A stretch of DNA of 64,000 bases from the NCBI RefSeq assembly GCF_001579945.1, contig NZ_CP011971.1, positions 1,142,001 to 1,206,000 on the forward strand, written 5' to 3'. Of the stretch, positions 51,995 to 64,000 are shown in pieces; the stretch's first letter is position 1, and every line of letters begins with the position of its first letter. The translations under genes were made by a program, and so were the position numbers. The stretch comes from Steroidobacter denitrificans (GTDB lineage: Bacteria; Pseudomonadota; Gammaproteobacteria; Steroidobacterales; Steroidobacteraceae). The notes below the pieces were generated by a model that saw nothing but the letters and a program-made list of their open reading frames with translations, was not told where the DNA came from and did not search any database.

Positions 51995-54085
51995 GTGCCA
52001 CGTACTACTCCCATCGACCGATATCGGAATATCGGCATTTCCGCGCACATCGACGCGGGTAAGACCACGACGACCGAGCGCATCCTGTTTTATACCGGTG
52101 TGTCGCACAAGATCGGTGAAACGCACGACGGCGCAGCGACCATGGACTTCATGGAGCAGGAGCAGGAACGCGGTATCACCATCATGTCGGCGGCGACCAC
52201 GTGCTTCTGGAAAGGCATGGATGGCCGATTCCCGGAGCATCGCATCAATATCATCGATACGCCGGGCCACGTCGACTTCACGATCGAAGTCGAGCGCAGC
52301 TTGCGGGTGCTGGACAGCGCCGTCGCGGTATTTTGCGCGGTTGCCGGCGTGCAGCCGCAGTCCGAGACGGTCTGGCGCCAGATGAACAAATACCAGGTGC
52401 CGCGTATCGCGTTCGTCAACAAGATGGACCGTGCGGGCGCCAATTTTTTGCGCTGCGTCGAGCAGATCAAGACGCGTCTGCGCGGTGTGCCCGTGCCGAT
52501 CCAGCTGCCGATCGGCGCCGAGGATACCTTCGAGGGCGTCGTGGACCTGATCCAGATGAAGGAAATCTGGTGGGATCCCGCCGTGCAGGGTATCCGTTTC
52601 GAATATCGTGATATTCCCGCGGACATGATGGATCAGTGCCAGGAGTGGCGCGCGAAGCTGGTCGAGGCGGCTGCCGAGGCCAACGAGGAACTGCTCAACA
52701 AGTATCTCGAAGGCGAGGAATTGAGCATCGAGGAGATCAAGCAAGGCCTGCGCGAACGCTCGATCCGCAACGAGATCGTCCTGTGCGTATGCGGCTCGGC
52801 ATTCAAGAACAAGGGCGTACAGGCCATGCTGGATGCCGTGGTCGAATACATGCCTTCGCCGATCGAGATGCCGCCGGTCAAGGGCCTGCTCTCCGACGGT
52901 ACCGAGGGCACCCGCAAGGCCGGTGACGAGGAAAAGTTTGCGGCCCTGGCGTTCAAGATCCTCAATGATCCATTCGTGGGCAGCTTGACGTTCTTCCGTG
53001 TTTATTCCGGAGTGCTGAACTCCGGCGATACGGTGATGAATGCCGGCAAGGACAAGAAAGAGCGTATCGGCCGGCTGTTGCAGATCCACGCCAGCGATCG
53101 CAGCGAAATCAAGGAAGTGCGTGCCGGCGATATCGCCGCCGCCGTCGGCCTGAAGGACGTGATCACGGGCGACACGCTATGCGATCCGGAGCATGTGATC
53201 CAGCTGGAAAAGATGGACTTTCCCGAGCCGGTCATTTCGGTCGCGGTCGAGCCGAAGACGAAGGCCGACCAGGAGAAGATGGGCATCGCGCTGCAGCGCC
53301 TGACGAAGGAGGATCCATCCTTCCGCATGTCCACCGATCAGGAATCCGGCCAGACGATCATCGCCGGCATGGGTGAATTGCACCTGGAAATCATCGTCGA
53401 TCGCTTGAAGCGTGAGTTCAAGGTCGAGGCGAACGTCGGCAAGCCGATGGTGGCCTATCGCGAGACGATCCGCAGCAAGGTGGAGCAGGAAGGCAAGTTC
53501 GTGCGCCAGTCGGGCGGTCGGGGTCAGTACGGCCATGTCTGGATCACGCTCGAGCCCGCCGAGGAAGGCAAGGGTTACGAGTTCGTCAATGCCATCGTCG
53601 GCGGCACGGTGCCGCGTGAATACATTCCCGCAGTGGACAAGGGCATCAAGGAAGCGACCGAGAACGGCGTACTGGCCGGCTATCCGGTCGTGGACGTAAA
53701 GATCACCCTGTTCGATGGCTCCTACCACGATGTCGACTCCAATGAAATGGCGTTCAAGATCGCCGGCTCCATGGCCTTCAAGGAAGCCATGGCCAAGGCC
53801 AAGCCGGTGATCCTCGAACCCATCATGAAGGTGGAAGTCGTGACGCCGGAAGATTATTACGGCGATATCGTCGGCGACCTCAATCGTCGCCGCGGCCAGA
53901 TCATCGGTATGGAAGATTCGATTTCCGGCAAGGTGGTGACCGCCGAGGTGCCGCTGGCGGAAATGTTCCAGTACTCCACGTCCATGCGCTCCATGAGCCA
54001 GGGCCGTGCGACTTACACCATGGAATTCGCCAAGTACCTGGAAGTGCCGGCGAACGTCGCCGCCGCGATCACCAAGAAGACTTGA
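51995..54085 (+). CDS. fusA: Elongation factor G
   Basis: 696-residue translocase with five domains. G1 [18 protein letters not shown]2 [19 protein letters not shown]3 [10 protein letters not shown]4 [10 protein letters not shown] and G5 GSAFKNKG; domain [17 protein letters not shown]; domain [22 protein letters not shown] start at 51995 with AGAGAAG upstream. Confidence 0.98.
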   Translation: MPRTTPIDRYRNIGISAHIDAGKTTTTERILFYTGVSHKIGETHDGAATMDFMEQEQERGITIMSAATTCFWKGMDGRFPEHRINIIDTPGHVDFTIEVERSLRVLDSAVAVFCAVAGVQPQSETVWRQMNKYQVPRIAFVNKMDRAGANFLRCVEQIKTRLRGVPVPIQLPIGAEDTFEGVVDLIQMKEIWWDPAVQGIRFEYRDIPADMMDQCQEWRAKLVEAAAEANEELLNKYLEGEELSIEEIKQGLRERSIRNEIVLCVCGSAFKNKGVQAMLDAVVEYMPSPIEMPPVKGLLSDGTEGTRKAGDEEKFAALAFKILNDPFVGSLTFFRVYSGVLNSGDTVMNAGKDKKERIGRLLQIHASDRSEIKEVRAGDIAAAVGLKDVITGDTLCDPEHVIQLEKMDFPEPVISVAVEPKTKADQEKMGIALQRLTKEDPSFRMSTDQESGQTIIAGMGELHLEIIVDRLKREFKVEANVGKPMVAYRETIRSKVEQEGKFVRQSGGRGQYGHVWITLEPAEEGKGYEFVNAIVGGTVPREYIPAVDKGIKEATENGVLAGYPVVDVKITLFDGSYHDVDSNEMAFKIAGSMAFKEAMAKAKPVILEPIMKVEVVTPEDYYGDIVGDLNRRRGQIIGMEDSISGKVVTAEVPLAEMFQYSTSMRSMSQGRATYTMEFAKYLEVPANVAAAITKKT

Positions 54086-54187
54086 TTCCCGTAATTCGAG
54101 ACAATCGCCGATACCCTGCATGACCGGCCGCGGGTCGCGAACGACCCGGCAGCCGACGCTGAAACCGCAAACAGAAGCTCAATATTC

Positions 54188-55505
<1,318 letters not shown>

Positions 55506-55555
55506 TTCCGGCCCTGAATGATGAATGACCGGCTCTGTGCCCGCGAGACAAGTTT

Positions 55556-55870
55556 ATGGCAACCAATCAGAATATCCGCATCCGCCTGAAGGCCTTCGAC
55601 CATCGGCTGATCGACAATTCCGCACGTGAAATCGTCGAGACGGCGAAGCGTACGGGGGCGACCGTGCGGGGTCCCGTGCCGCTGCCCACGAAGATGGAGC
55701 GCTTCACCTTGCTGGTTTCTCCGCATGGCGACAAGGATGCCCGTGACCAGTACGAGATCCGTACTCACAAGCGTTTGATGGATATCCTGAATCCCACCGA
55801 TAAGACGGTGGATGCGCTCATGAAGCTGGAGTTGCCGGCGGGCGTGGACGTACAGATCAAGCTGAATTGA
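55556..55870 (+). CDS. rpsJ: 30S ribosomal protein S10 (NusE)
   Basis: 104 residues ([60 protein letters not shown]). Part of the 30S head and of the NusB-NusE antitermination complex. It follows tufA and is separated from rplC by 487 bases, whereas in most proteobacteria the two genes nearly touch. Confidence 0.98.
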   Translation: MATNQNIRIRLKAFDHRLIDNSAREIVETAKRTGATVRGPVPLPTKMERFTLLVSPHGDKDARDQYEIRTHKRLMDILNPTDKTVDALMKLELPAGVDVQIKLN

Positions 55871-55967
55871 TTCGAGCTGAAGGATGCGCTGAATTTCCTA
55901 TCGGACTGGAGGCTTCGCTTTGCGGAGCCGCACGGTACGGAAGCGAAAAATTTCTTTAGACCACCCC

Positions 55968-55995
55968 TTGCAAACCTGGCTGGTCTGCTTATAAT
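55968..55995 (+). promoter_or_regulatory. Sigma-70-like promoter between rpsJ and rplC
   Basis: TTGCAA (55968-55973), 16-base spacer, perfect TATAAT (55990-55995). It would start transcription about 360 bases ahead of rplC. Confidence 0.7.
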
Positions 55996-56357
55996 TCTCG
56001 GCTCTTTGCGCCGAGGCCTGGCCCAGACGGGTACCGCTCGAGCGGCACGACCGACGATCCCGTCGGTCGGCCTCTCATTCGGAATCCCCCTTCGACAGCG
56101 ACGATCCACCGGCCGACAGCGGCCGCTTTCGGTCTTGAGCGGTTGCCGATGCACTCGGGGCATTCGGTACGGCAGGATGTACTTGGCGTAAGTGATTGTT
56201 TACTAGGGTGCGGCTGCCAATCGCAGCGGCTGCGCCACAGGCGAGTGCGGCATCTACGATTTATCGGGGCGCCAGCCGTAGCCTGCAAATACAAGATATT
56301 GCGGAGCATGACGACCGGTCGGCCGGGCATGCCCGCACAGTTGCAAGAGGACATACG
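55996..56357 (+). other. Structured leader of the rplC operon
   Basis: No gene seen in 360 bases. Several hairpins: CGGC-TCTTTGC-GCCG near 56000, CCGCTCGAGCGG palindrome near 56034, and GACCGACG-ATCC-CGTCGGTC (56049-56068, eight pairs, tetraloop). The position suggests a regulatory leader comparable to the S10 leader of E. coli, but placed after rpsJ. A ribosome site, AGAGG, precedes ATG 56358. Confidence 0.55.
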
Positions 56358-57062
56358 ATGAGCGCTACCAGGACCATCGGTCTGGTCGGTCGTAAAGCGG
56401 GAATGACGCGTGTCTTCACCGAGGCGGGTGAATCCGTACCGGTGACCGTCATCGAAGCGCTTCCGAACCGCGTCACCCAGGTTCGGACCAAGGAAACGGA
56501 CGGCTATCGTGCGCTGCAGGTGGCGTTCGGCGATCGCAAGGCCTCGCGGTTGAATAAGCCGCTGACCGGCCACTATGCCAAGGTCAAGGTTGCCCCCGGA
56601 CAGTCGCTGGTCGAGTTTCGTCTCTCGGACGAACAAGGCACGGATGTGGCGGAAGGTGCCGAACTGAAGGTCGACCTGTTTCAGGAAGGCCAGATCGTCG
56701 ATGTCACGGGCACCACGATCGGCAAGGGCTTCGCCGGTGTCATGAAGCGCCATAATTTCGGTGGCTTGCCCGCCTCGCACGGCGTTTCGGTCTCGCATCG
56801 TTCGCCGGGCTCCATCGGTCAGCGTCAGACCCCTGGCCGCGTGTTTCCAGGCAAGCGCATGGCGGGTCATATGGGCAATGTCCGGCGCACGATAGAGAAC
56901 CTGCAGGTGGTCCGCGTGGATGCCGAGCGCAATTTTCTGCTGATCCGCGGTGCGGTTCCCGGTGCGCCGGGCGGCCAGGTGATCGTACGCCCGTCGGTCA
57001 AGGCCGCTGGCCGTGCCGCGAGAAAAAAACTCGCGCCTGCCAAGACGTCCGCCAAAAAGTAA
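56358..57062 (+). CDS. rplC: 50S ribosomal protein L3
   Basis: 234 residues ([60 protein letters not shown]). It nucleates 50S assembly. ATG 56358 after AGAGGACATACG; a longer frame back to 56196 is non-homologous. The tail is Ala/Lys-rich ([13 protein letters not shown]). Confidence 0.97.
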   Translation: MSATRTIGLVGRKAGMTRVFTEAGESVPVTVIEALPNRVTQVRTKETDGYRALQVAFGDRKASRLNKPLTGHYAKVKVAPGQSLVEFRLSDEQGTDVAEGAELKVDLFQEGQIVDVTGTTIGKGFAGVMKRHNFGGLPASHGVSVSHRSPGSIGQRQTPGRVFPGKRMAGHMGNVRRTIENLQVVRVDAERNFLLIRGAVPGAPGGQVIVRPSVKAAGRAARKKLAPAKTSAKK

Positions 57063-57084
57063 GCCGCAACGACAGTAGAGCGTC

Positions 57085-57702
57085 ATGAAACTCAAGCTGG
57101 TTACTAAAGGTGCGCCGTCGCAGGAAGTCCAGGTATCGGACGCGACATTTGCGCGCGAGTACAACGAAGCCCTGGTGCATCAAGTCGTAGTGGCCTACAT
57201 GGCCGCCGGCCGCGCGGGTACCAAAGCCCAGAAAACCAAGGCCGAAGTGCGGGGCGGCGGCATCAAGCCGTGGCGCCAGAAGGGCACGGGTCAGGCGCGC
57301 GCCGGTTCCCGCCGCAGCCCGATATGGGTCGGCGGCGGACGGGCGTTCGCGGCGCGTCCCAGGAATTTTGCGCAGAAAGTCAATCGCAAGATGTATCGCG
57401 CAGCGATTCAGGCGATGTTGTCCGAGCTGGCGCGCCAGGAGCGGCTGCTGGTGGTGAACGACCTGGAAATCGAGGCGCCCAAGACGCGGCTGTTGCTGCA
57501 GCGCCTGCAGGAACTCCAGCTTGGCAGTAACGTGCTGGTGCTGGTGGAAGCCTATGACGAGAAGCTGGAGCTCGCGGCACGTAATCTGCCGTATATCGAT
57601 GTGCTTCCCGTCGGTGCGCTCGATCCGCTCAGCCTGGCCCGTCATGATCAAATTCTGGCGACCGTTGCGGCGGTGCGCCTGCTCGAAGAGAGGCTCGCAT
57701 GA
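57085..57702 (+). CDS. rplD: 50S ribosomal protein L4
   Basis: 205 residues with the extended loop reaching the exit tunnel ([36 protein letters not shown]). In E. coli L4 also represses the S10 operon through its leader; the leader at 55996-56357 would be the natural target here. Its stop overlaps the rplW start. Confidence 0.97.
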   Translation: MKLKLVTKGAPSQEVQVSDATFAREYNEALVHQVVVAYMAAGRAGTKAQKTKAEVRGGGIKPWRQKGTGQARAGSRRSPIWVGGGRAFAARPRNFAQKVNRKMYRAAIQAMLSELARQERLLVVNDLEIEAPKTRLLLQRLQELQLGSNVLVLVEAYDEKLELAARNLPYIDVLPVGALDPLSLARHDQILATVAAVRLLEERLA

Positions 57703-57998
57703 GTCAGGAAAGATTGATGAATGTGCTGCTTGCGCCGCATATTTCCGAAAAGAGCGCGCGTATTTCCGAGAGCGACAATCAGCTGGTGTTTCGCGTGCGC
57801 CGCGATGCCAGCGCGCCGGACGTCAAGGCCGCTGTCGAATTGATGTTCGAAGTGAAGGTTGCCAAGGTCAATGTGGTCAACGTCGCCGGCAAGGTCAAGC
57901 GCTTCGGACAGCGCCTGGGCCGGCGTCAGGACTATAAAAAGGCATATGTAAGCCTGGCACCGGGACAGAGCATCGATCTGAGCGGCGCGGAAGCCTAG
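57699..57998 (+). CDS. rplW: 50S ribosomal protein L23
   Basis: 99 residues ([40 protein letters not shown]). Located at the exit-tunnel rim, docking site for SRP and trigger factor. ATG 57699 overlaps the rplD stop by four bases. Confidence 0.97.
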   Translation: MSQERLMNVLLAPHISEKSARISESDNQLVFRVRRDASAPDVKAAVELMFEVKVAKVNVVNVAGKVKRFGQRLGRRQDYKKAYVSLAPGQSIDLSGAEA

Positions 57999-58029
57999 CG
58001 CGGCAGGAAGGAGCTCGAGGAATACAGCC

Positions 58030-58854
58030 ATGGCATTGATCAAGTCCAAACCGACATCACCCGGCCGGCGCTTCCAGGTCAAGATCTCCCGTTCGCACCT
58101 GCACAAGGGTGAGCCGGAGGCTTCACTGGTCGTGCACAAGCACGGTACCGGAGCGCGCAATCATTCCGGCCGTCAGACGGTTCGCCATCAAGGCGGCGGT
58201 CATAAACAGAAGTATCGCCTGATCGATTTTCGGCGCGATAAGGACGGCATTCCGGGTAAGACCGAACGGATCGAATACGATCCGAACCGCACCGCACATC
58301 TCGCGCTGGTGTTGTACAAGGACGGCGAGCGCCGCTACATCATTGCGCCCAAGGGGCTGAATCCGGGCGATCCGGTGCTTTCAGGCCAGGAAGCACCGAT
58401 CAAGCCGGGCAACAGCATGCAACTGCGCCATATCCCCATCGGCACCACCATCCATTGCGTGGAGATGAAGCCGGGCAAGGGTGCGCAGATCGCCCGCAGC
58501 GCCGGCAGCTCGGCGCAGCTCGCCGCGCGCGAGGGAGCCTATGCGACCTTGCGTCTGCGTTCGGGGGAGATGCGCAAGATCCACGTCGACTGCCGCGCCA
58601 CGATCGGCGAAGTCAGCAACGAGGAACACAGCCTGCGCAGCTACGGCAAGGCCGGTGCAATCCGCTGGCGCGGCGTTCGCCCGACCGTGCGCGGCGTCGT
58701 CATGAATCCGGTCGACCACCCGCACGGCGGCGGTGAGGGCAAGTCCGGTCAGGGCAACCCGCATCCGGTCAGCCCCTGGGGCTGGAACACCAAGGGCAAG
58801 AAGACACGTCGAAACAAGCGCACGGCGAACATGATCGTCCGCCGTCGCAAGTAA
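58030..58854 (+). CDS. rplB: 50S ribosomal protein L2
   Basis: 274 residues ([60 protein letters not shown] with the conserved histidine near the peptidyl-transferase centre; basic tail ANMIVRRRK). Full length. Confidence 0.98.
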   Translation: MALIKSKPTSPGRRFQVKISRSHLHKGEPEASLVVHKHGTGARNHSGRQTVRHQGGGHKQKYRLIDFRRDKDGIPGKTERIEYDPNRTAHLALVLYKDGERRYIIAPKGLNPGDPVLSGQEAPIKPGNSMQLRHIPIGTTIHCVEMKPGKGAQIARSAGSSAQLAAREGAYATLRLRSGEMRKIHVDCRATIGEVSNEEHSLRSYGKAGAIRWRGVRPTVRGVVMNPVDHPHGGGEGKSGQGNPHPVSPWGWNTKGKKTRRNKRTANMIVRRRK

Positions 58855-58870
58855 GTCCTAGGAGCAGACA

Positions 58871-59140
58871 GTGCCTCGTTCGATCAAGAAGGGTCCGTTT
58901 ATCGACCTGCACCTCGCCAAGAAGGTGCGCGTCGCTGCCGAGAAGAACGACCGTCGCCCGATCAAGACCTGGTCGCGTCGCTCGATGATCCTGCCGGACA
59001 TGGTGGGACTCACGATCGCGGTCCATAACGGCCGCCAGCACGTTCCGGTACTGGTGTCCGAAAACATGGTTGGACACAAGCTGGGTGAATTCGCGCCGAC
59101 GCGGACGTTCAAGTCCCACTCCGGCGACAAGCGGGGTTGA
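58871..59140 (+). CDS. rpsS: 30S ribosomal protein S19
   Basis: 89 residues ([40 protein letters not shown]). GTG start at 58871 after AGGAGCAGACA. Partner of S13 in the 30S head and the contact of RimM. Confidence 0.97.
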   Translation: MPRSIKKGPFIDLHLAKKVRVAAEKNDRRPIKTWSRRSMILPDMVGLTIAVHNGRQHVPVLVSENMVGHKLGEFAPTRTFKSHSGDKRG

Positions 59141-59142
59141 TC

Positions 59143-59484
59143 ATGCAGGTCGCAGCGAAACTCAAGAACGCGCGCATTTCTCCGCAGAAATGCCGGCTGG
59201 TCGCCGACATGGTTCGCGGTCAGCCTGTCGGCCTGGCGCTCAATACCCTGCGCTTCACGCCCAAGAAGGGCGCGCGGCTGGTGCGCAAGGTTCTGGAATC
59301 CGCGATCGCCAATGCCGAGAACAATCTCAGCGCGGACGTCGATGAACTCAAGGTGCAGACGATCACGGTCGACGAGGCACCGGTACTGAAGCGATTCCGG
59401 GCGCGCGCGAAGGGGCGTGGCAGCCGTATCTGGAAGCGCAACAGCCACATCATTGTGACGGTCGGCGACGGCAAGAGCGAGTAA
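59143..59484 (+). CDS. rplV: 50S ribosomal protein L22
   Basis: 113 residues ([20 protein letters not shown]; beta-hairpin [20 protein letters not shown] reaching the exit tunnel). Two bases after the rpsS stop. Confidence 0.97.
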   Translation: MQVAAKLKNARISPQKCRLVADMVRGQPVGLALNTLRFTPKKGARLVRKVLESAIANAENNLSADVDELKVQTITVDEAPVLKRFRARAKGRGSRIWKRNSHIIVTVGDGKSE

Positions 59485-59508
59485 GCCCGAGGCTAGCGAG
59501 AGAACGTT

Positions 59509-60204
59509 ATGGGTCAAAAAGTTAATCCGGTCGGCATTCGCCTCGGCATCACCCGTGACTGGGATTCCAAGTGGTATGCATCCACCAGGAATTTCCCGGC
59601 CTATGTCTATACCGACTTCCAGGTGCGGGAATTTCTGAAAAAGAAGCTCAGCGACGCTTCGGTCAGCCGCATCCAGATCGAACGCGCGGCACGCAAGGTG
59701 AATATCACCATCTATACGGCGCGTCCCGGAATCGTCATCGGCAAGAAGGGCGAGGACATCGAGAAGCTGCGGGGCCTGGTGTCGAAGATGATGAAGATGC
59801 CCACGACCGATGTGCGCATCAACATTTCGGAAATTCGCAAGCCCGAACTCGACGCCACGCTGGTCGCCGAAGGTATTGCCCAGCAGCTCGAACGTCGCGT
59901 GATGTTCCGCCGTGCGATGAAGCGTGCGGTGACCAACACGATGCGCATCGGTGCCCTGGGTATCAAGGTACGAGTGTCCGGCCGTCTAAACGGCGCGGAA
60001 ATCGCCCGGACGGAGTGGTATCGGGAAGGACGCATCCCGCTGCATACGTTCCGCGCCGATATCGACTACGGCCTGGCCGAAGCCAGCACCACCTACGGAA
60101 TCATCGGCGTGAAGGTGTGGATCTTCAAGGGCGAAGTATTCAATCAGCACGAACAGGCGGAATCGGCCGACGGCCCGGTAGCGCCTGCGGAAGCGACGGC
60201 CTGA
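59509..60204 (+). CDS. rpsC: 30S ribosomal protein S3
   Basis: 231 residues with KH domain ([20 protein letters not shown]) and C-terminal domain ([35 protein letters not shown]). It lines the mRNA entry helicase site. Confidence 0.98.
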   Translation: MGQKVNPVGIRLGITRDWDSKWYASTRNFPAYVYTDFQVREFLKKKLSDASVSRIQIERAARKVNITIYTARPGIVIGKKGEDIEKLRGLVSKMMKMPTTDVRINISEIRKPELDATLVAEGIAQQLERRVMFRRAMKRAVTNTMRIGALGIKVRVSGRLNGAEIARTEWYREGRIPLHTFRADIDYGLAEASTTYGIIGVKVWIFKGEVFNQHEQAESADGPVAPAEATA

Positions 60205-60229
60205 GGCCGGACTTCCGGAGACTACGAAC

Positions 60230-60643
60230 ATGATGCAACCCAAGCGCACTAAATTTCGCAAGCAGTTCAAGGGCCGCAACGCGGGCCTGGCGCAGAGCGG
60301 CAATACCGTCGCCTTCGGCGAGTACGGGTTGAAGGCGACCAGCCGCGCCCGCATGACGGCGCGGGAGCTGGAGGCGGCGCGGCGTGCCATGACGCGGTAT
60401 GTGAAGCGCGGCGGACAAGTGTGGATCCGCGTGTTTCCCGATGTGCCGATTACCTCCAAGCCGCTCGAGGTCAGGATGGGCAGCGGCAAGGGCAACGTCG
60501 AGTATTACGTTGCCAAGATCAAGCCCGGCAAGGTGTTGTTCGAAATGGAAGGTGTCACCGAGAGCATCGCTCGGGAAGCCTTTCGTCTTGCGGCATCCAA
60601 GCTATCGGTGGACACCCAGTTCGTGGCGCGGCAGGTGCGATGA
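60230..60643 (+). CDS. rplP: 50S ribosomal protein L16
   Basis: 137 residues ([60 protein letters not shown]). The arginine in VWIRVFP corresponds to the RoxA/YcfD hydroxylation region in E. coli. Ends overlapping the rpmC start codons. Confidence 0.97.
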   Translation: MMQPKRTKFRKQFKGRNAGLAQSGNTVAFGEYGLKATSRARMTARELEAARRAMTRYVKRGGQVWIRVFPDVPITSKPLEVRMGSGKGNVEYYVAKIKPGKVLFEMEGVTESIAREAFRLAASKLSVDTQFVARQVR

Positions 60644-60852
60644 TGAGCGCGAAAGAATTGCGACAAAAGTCGACAGGCGAGTTGCAGAAGGAGCTTCTGG
60701 ACCTGCGCCGCGAGCAGTTCAATCTGCGCATGGCGCTGGCGAGCGGTCAGAATGCCAAGCCGGATCAGTTCGGCAAGGTTCGGCGCAGCATCGCCCGCGT
60801 CAAGACCATCATGGCTGAGCAGCGTCGCACCGCTGCCGAAAAAGGTGAGTGA
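60643..60852 (+). CDS. rpmC: 50S ribosomal protein L29
   Basis: 69 residues ([34 protein letters not shown]). Two ATGs in tandem (60640 and 60643) overlap the rplP stop; either could be used. Tunnel-exit protein next to L23. Confidence 0.95.
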   Translation: MSAKELRQKSTGELQKELLDLRREQFNLRMALASGQNAKPDQFGKVRRSIARVKTIMAEQRRTAAEKGE

Positions 60853-60854
60853 GC

Positions 60855-61184
60855 ATGAGCAAGCCAGAGAATACGGCTGAGGCCGCCGCCGAGCGGGGCG
60901 CAGACAAACGCATTCGCAAGACGCTGACCGGCAAGGTGGTCAGCAACAGGATGAACAAGACTATCCTGGTGTCCGTCGAGCGATTCGTGCCGCATCCGGT
61001 CTACGGCAAGTATCTGCGTCGCAGCACCAATTTCATGGCGCACGACGAGAACGGCGACAGCCGCGAGGGAGACGTCGTGGCCATCGAGGAGTGCCGCCCG
61101 CTGTCACGCCACAAATCGTGGCGCCTGGTGAAGATCGTTACGCGTGCGAATCAGGTTGGTAATCCAGTAGAGGCCACGCCATGA
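60855..61184 (+). CDS. rpsQ: 30S ribosomal protein S17, extended
   Basis: 109 residues against 84 in E. coli. The core is [60 protein letters not shown]. An N-terminal extension of about 20 residues ([17 protein letters not shown]) and a short C-terminal one account for the difference. GTG 60849 in frame is an alternative start. Overlaps rplN by four bases. Confidence 0.95.
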   Translation: MSKPENTAEAAAERGADKRIRKTLTGKVVSNRMNKTILVSVERFVPHPVYGKYLRRSTNFMAHDENGDSREGDVVAIEECRPLSRHKSWRLVKIVTRANQVGNPVEATP

Positions 61185-61549
61185 TCCAGATGCGCACGTT
61201 GTTGAATGCCGCTGACAACAGCGGCGCCCGCAGCCTGATGTGCATCAAGGTGCTGGGCGGATCGAAGCGCCGGTATGCGACCGTCGGTGACGTCATCAAG
61301 GTCAGCATCCGCGAAGCCATCCCGCGCGGGAAGGTCAAGAAGGGCGAGGTCTACGATGCTGTCGTGGTGCGGACGAAATTCGGCGTTCGCCGTCCGGACG
61401 GATCGCTGATCCGCTTCGACGGCAATGCCGCCGTACTGCTGACGGCGAAACTCGAGCCCGTCGGCACCCGTATTTTCGGACCGGTGACCCGCGAGCTGCG
61501 CACCGCGCAGTTCATGAAAATCATTTCACTCGCGCCCGAAGTGTTGTGA
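61181..61549 (+). CDS. rplN: 50S ribosomal protein L14
   Basis: 122 residues ([68 protein letters not shown]). ATG 61181 overlaps the rpsQ stop. Forms bridge B8 with 16S rRNA. Confidence 0.98.
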   Translation: MIQMRTLLNAADNSGARSLMCIKVLGGSKRRYATVGDVIKVSIREAIPRGKVKKGEVYDAVVVRTKFGVRRPDGSLIRFDGNAAVLLTAKLEPVGTRIFGPVTRELRTAQFMKIISLAPEVL

Positions 61550-61556
61550 GACTGGT

Positions 61557-61871
61557 ATGAATAAGATTCGTAAAGGCGACGAAGTCGTCGTGATTACCGG
61601 CCGTGACAAGGGCCGCCGCGGGCATGTGGTCAAGGTGCTTCCCGGCCAGGTAGTCGTCGAGAACATCAACATGGTGAAGCGGCACACCAAGCCCAACCCG
61701 CAGTTCCAGGTCCAGGGCGGCATCATCGAGAAGGAAGCCGCTATCGATCTGTCGAATGTGATGTTGTGGAACGCAGCGGAGAAGAAGGGTGATCGTGTCG
61801 GATTCCGCACGCTTGCCGACGGCCGCAAGGTGCGCTTTTTCAAGTCCAACAAGGAAGTTGTGGACATCTGA
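61557..61871 (+). CDS. rplX: 50S ribosomal protein L24
   Basis: 104 residues with a KOW motif ([20 protein letters not shown]) and the family stretch [29 protein letters not shown]. 50S assembly initiator. Confidence 0.97.
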   Translation: MNKIRKGDEVVVITGRDKGRRGHVVKVLPGQVVVENINMVKRHTKPNPQFQVQGGIIEKEAAIDLSNVMLWNAAEKKGDRVGFRTLADGRKVRFFKSNKEVVDI

Positions 61872-61927
61872 GCACGGCAGAGCGACCGCCGATTGATGAC
61901 CCTGAGCTAGATGCTCTCACCGGGTGA

Positions 61928-62479
61928 ATGAAGATGGCTAAGGCAAGACTCGAACAGTTGTATCACGACAAGGTGGCCCCGGAGCTCAAGCAGTCTCTGG
62001 GGCTGGCCAACACCATGCAGGTGCCGAAGATCGCCAAGATCACGGTCAATATGGGTGTGGGCGAGGCGGTCGCGGACAAGAAGATCATGGACAATGCCGT
62101 GGCGGATCTGACCAGGATCACCGGGCAAAAGCCGCTGGTGACGCGCGCGCGCAAGTCGATCGCGACCTTCAAGGTGCGTGACGGCTTGCCGATCGGCGCG
62201 AAGGTCACCCTGCGCGGCAGGCGCATGTATGAGTTTCTGGATCGGCTGGTGAGCATTGCCATGCCGCGCATCCGGGATTTCCGCGGCGTGAGCGCGCGGT
62301 CTTTCGACGGGCAGGGCAACTATAACTTCGGCGTGAAGGAACAGATCATTTTCCCCGAGATCGCTTACGACCAGATCGACGCCATCCGGGGCATGGACAT
62401 CACCATCACGACGACAGCGCGCAACGACGATGAGGGGCGTGCGCTGCTGGAAGCATTCAATTTTCCGTTCCGCAAGTAA
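61928..62479 (+). CDS. rplE: 50S ribosomal protein L5
   Basis: 183 residues ([80 protein letters not shown]). Binds 5S rRNA and contacts P-site tRNA. Confidence 0.98.
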   Translation: MKMAKARLEQLYHDKVAPELKQSLGLANTMQVPKIAKITVNMGVGEAVADKKIMDNAVADLTRITGQKPLVTRARKSIATFKVRDGLPIGAKVTLRGRRMYEFLDRLVSIAMPRIRDFRGVSARSFDGQGNYNFGVKEQIIFPEIAYDQIDAIRGMDITITTTARNDDEGRALLEAFNFPFRK

Positions 62480-62511
62480 TTGCGGAACCCGTAAGGCGAC
62501 AGGGCGAGGTT

Positions 62512-62817
62512 ATGGCCAAGACATCGATGGTCAATCGCGAAGAAAAGCGCGCAAAACTGGTAAAGCGCTATGCGGCTAAGCGTGCGCGGCTCAAGGAAAT
62601 CATCCGTAAGCCGACCTCGACGCCGGCAGAGCGAGAGGCTGCGGTGGCGCAGCTGCAGGCTCTGCCGCGTGATTCGAGCAAGAGCCGTTTGCGCAATCGT
62701 TGCGCGATCACCGGCCGGCCGCGCGGCGTATACCGCAAGTTCGGTCTAGGTCGAACCAAGCTGCGCGAAGCGACCATGCGCGGTGAAATCCCGGGCCTCG
62801 GCAAGGCCAGCTGGTAG
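62512..62817 (+). CDS. rpsN: 30S ribosomal protein S14 (zinc-free long form)
   Basis: 101 residues, the long C-minus type without paired CxxC zinc ligands ([53 protein letters not shown]). After the stop, the 11-base unit ACCACTGGAGC is tandemly duplicated (62826-62847), doubling the GGAG ribosome site ahead of rpsH. Confidence 0.97.
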   Translation: MAKTSMVNREEKRAKLVKRYAAKRARLKEIIRKPTSTPAEREAAVAQLQALPRDSSKSRLRNRCAITGRPRGVYRKFGLGRTKLREATMRGEIPGLGKASW

Positions 62818-62852
62818 CAGCTGGTACCACTGGAGCACCACTGGAGCACCCT

Positions 62853-63248
62853 ATGAGCATGACGGATCCGATCGCCGATTTTCTGACCCGCATTCGCAAC
62901 GCGCAGTCCTCGGGCAAAAGCCAGGTCAACGCACCGGCTTCCAAGGTGAAGCTGGCAATTGCGAAAGTATTGAAGGACGAAGGCTATATTGAAGACTTCT
63001 CATCGGTGGAAAGCGACGGCAAACCCGCGCTGGCCGTACAGTTGAAGTATTACCAGGGACGTCCGGTCATCGATCGGCTGGAGCGTATCAGCCGGCCCGG
63101 GCTGCGCGTCTACAAGGGTAAGGATGAGCTGCCTTCGGTATTGGGCGGTCTGGGTGTCGCCATCGTCTCCACCTCCAAGGGAGTGATGACGGACCGGGAA
63201 GCGCGCGCTTCGGGCCACGGCGGCGAAGTGCTCTGCATCGTTTCCTGA
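62853..63248 (+). CDS. rpsH: 30S ribosomal protein S8
   Basis: 131 residues ([60 protein letters not shown]). Repressor of the spc operon in E. coli. ATG 62853, with a second ATG two codons later. Confidence 0.97.
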   Translation: MSMTDPIADFLTRIRNAQSSGKSQVNAPASKVKLAIAKVLKDEGYIEDFSSVESDGKPALAVQLKYYQGRPVIDRLERISRPGLRVYKGKDELPSVLGGLGVAIVSTSKGVMTDREARASGHGGEVLCIVS

Positions 63249-63281
63249 TGCGGTCGGCGGCAACAGACGGAAAGTACAGAT

Positions 63282-63818
63282 ATGTCTCGAGTATCCAAAC
63301 AGCCGGTATCCCTGCCCAAGGGCGTCACCGCGATCATCACCGCCGACAACGTCACCGTCCAGGGCGGCAAGGGCACCATGAGCCTTGGGATCGACGCGCG
63401 GCGGGTGAAGGTCGTCCAGGATGAAGGCGAGCTGAGGGTGGAGAAGCTCGATGGTAGCCGGGAGGCCAATATGGTCGCCGGTACGGTCCGCTCCCACCTG
63501 GCCAATATCGTGCACGGCGTCAGCACCGGTTACGAGCGCAAGCTCGAACTGGTGGGTGTGGGCTATCGCGCCCAGGCTCAGGGCAAGAACCTGAATCTGA
63601 CCCTGGGATTCTCTCATCCGGTCGTCTATGAGGCGCCGGAGGGGATCACGGTCGAAACCCCCAGCCAGACGGAAATTCTGGTAAAGGGCTCGGATATCCA
63701 GCGAGTGGGCCAAGCAGCCGCCGATATCCGCCGTTTCCGTCCGCCGGAGCCGTACAAGGGCAAGGGGGTACGTTACTCAGGCGAGAAGATCGAGCTCAAG
63801 GAAGCGAAAAAGAAGTAG
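63282..63818 (+). CDS. rplF: 50S ribosomal protein L6
   Basis: 178 residues with two L6 folds ([80 protein letters not shown]). Near the sarcin-ricin loop. Last gene recognised in the window. Confidence 0.98.
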   Translation: MSRVSKQPVSLPKGVTAIITADNVTVQGGKGTMSLGIDARRVKVVQDEGELRVEKLDGSREANMVAGTVRSHLANIVHGVSTGYERKLELVGVGYRAQAQGKNLNLTLGFSHPVVYEAPEGITVETPSQTEILVKGSDIQRVGQAAADIRRFRPPEPYKGKGVRYSGEKIELKEAKKK

Positions 63819-64000
63819 CCGGCAGATCCGCCGCGCAGAATCGAGAGTCTCTGCATGCGTGTTGCCGCGCTGCCGGGACGGAAGTTGCGATGCCGGGCCC
63901 GGATGAGGCCGGCGACGCTGAGACAGACGCAGAGAATAGAGTGACCGCGGTGCGGCGCACCTGTATCGACAGGCGCACGTTGCCGCACTTCCAGAGTAGC
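63819..64000. other. Unassigned sequence after rplF
   Basis: 182 bases up to the window end in which the expected next gene, rplR, is not found on either strand. Contains a hairpin CCTGT-ATCG-ACAGG (about 63960-63973). Either the spc operon has an unusually long rplF-rplR spacer here or the order differs. Confidence 0.5.

Overview
The window is a GC-rich chromosomal segment of a Gram-negative bacterium, most likely a gammaproteobacterium near the Xanthomonadales/Nevskiales. The evidence is an L-Ara4N-type lipid A gene cluster, a sigma/FecR/TonB-receptor module, HslR, the 67K type of SppA, and the contiguous order tRNA-tufB-tRNA-secE-nusG-rplKAJL-rpoBC-rpsL-rpsG-fusA-tufA-rpsJ-rplC through rplF. 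The taxonomic call is inferred from gene content and protein similarity recalled by eye; no search was run.

Layout. 1-3.6 kb (minus strand) is a lipid A amino-arabinose cluster: the ArnA dehydrogenase half, ArnT, an ArnE-like flippase subunit and ArnB (cut by the window edge), translationally coupled. 4.0-6.8 kb (plus) is a second envelope-sugar operon: an ArnT-like GT83, a DPM-like GT2 and a LAB_N membrane protein. 7.35-11.8 kb is an ECF sigma factor, a FecR-type regulator with a C-terminal STN-like domain, and a TonB-dependent receptor with an N-terminal STN domain, with AT-rich gaps around them. 12.0-15.5 kb is a scrap-yard: an MFS gene whose tail runs into repeat-bearing sequence and an antitoxin fragment, a complete IS3-family element (13553-14816) with a -1 frameshift heptamer, a second antitoxin fragment, a truncated DUF2971 gene and an IS remnant. 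15.7-19.4 kb holds PAP2 phosphatase, class V aminotransferase, AI-2E-family transporter and SMR pump genes; the SMR gene is bracketed by two copies of a structured repeat.

19.7-36.4 kb is mostly housekeeping: a CBS-domain CorC-like protein, a YpjD/CcsA-like membrane protein, ffh, rpsP-rimM-trmD-rplS, a PQQ-type sugar dehydrogenase, sppA, glpD, hslR, recQ, a PilZ protein, murI and an HDOD-GGDEF protein. 36.6-63.8 kb is the transcription/translation super-cluster: tRNA-Tyr, Gly, Thr, tufB, tRNA-Trp, secE-nusG, rplKA, rplJL with an L10-type leader, rpoBC, the str operon behind a near-consensus promoter, tufA, rpsJ, and the S10/spc genes rplC to rplF.

Most notable observations: three overlapping five-codon mini-ORFs running directly into the sppA start codon; a two-copy structured repeat flanking the SMR gene; a 74-bp repeat plus long hairpin between sppA and glpD; a 487-base promoter-bearing structured leader between rpsJ and rplC; two tuf copies whose identity extends past the stop and ends inside a hairpin loop present in only one of them; several AUA codons in tuf; and a recurrent pattern of short tandem duplications at gene boundaries. 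Nothing here is clearly a wholly new multi-gene system.
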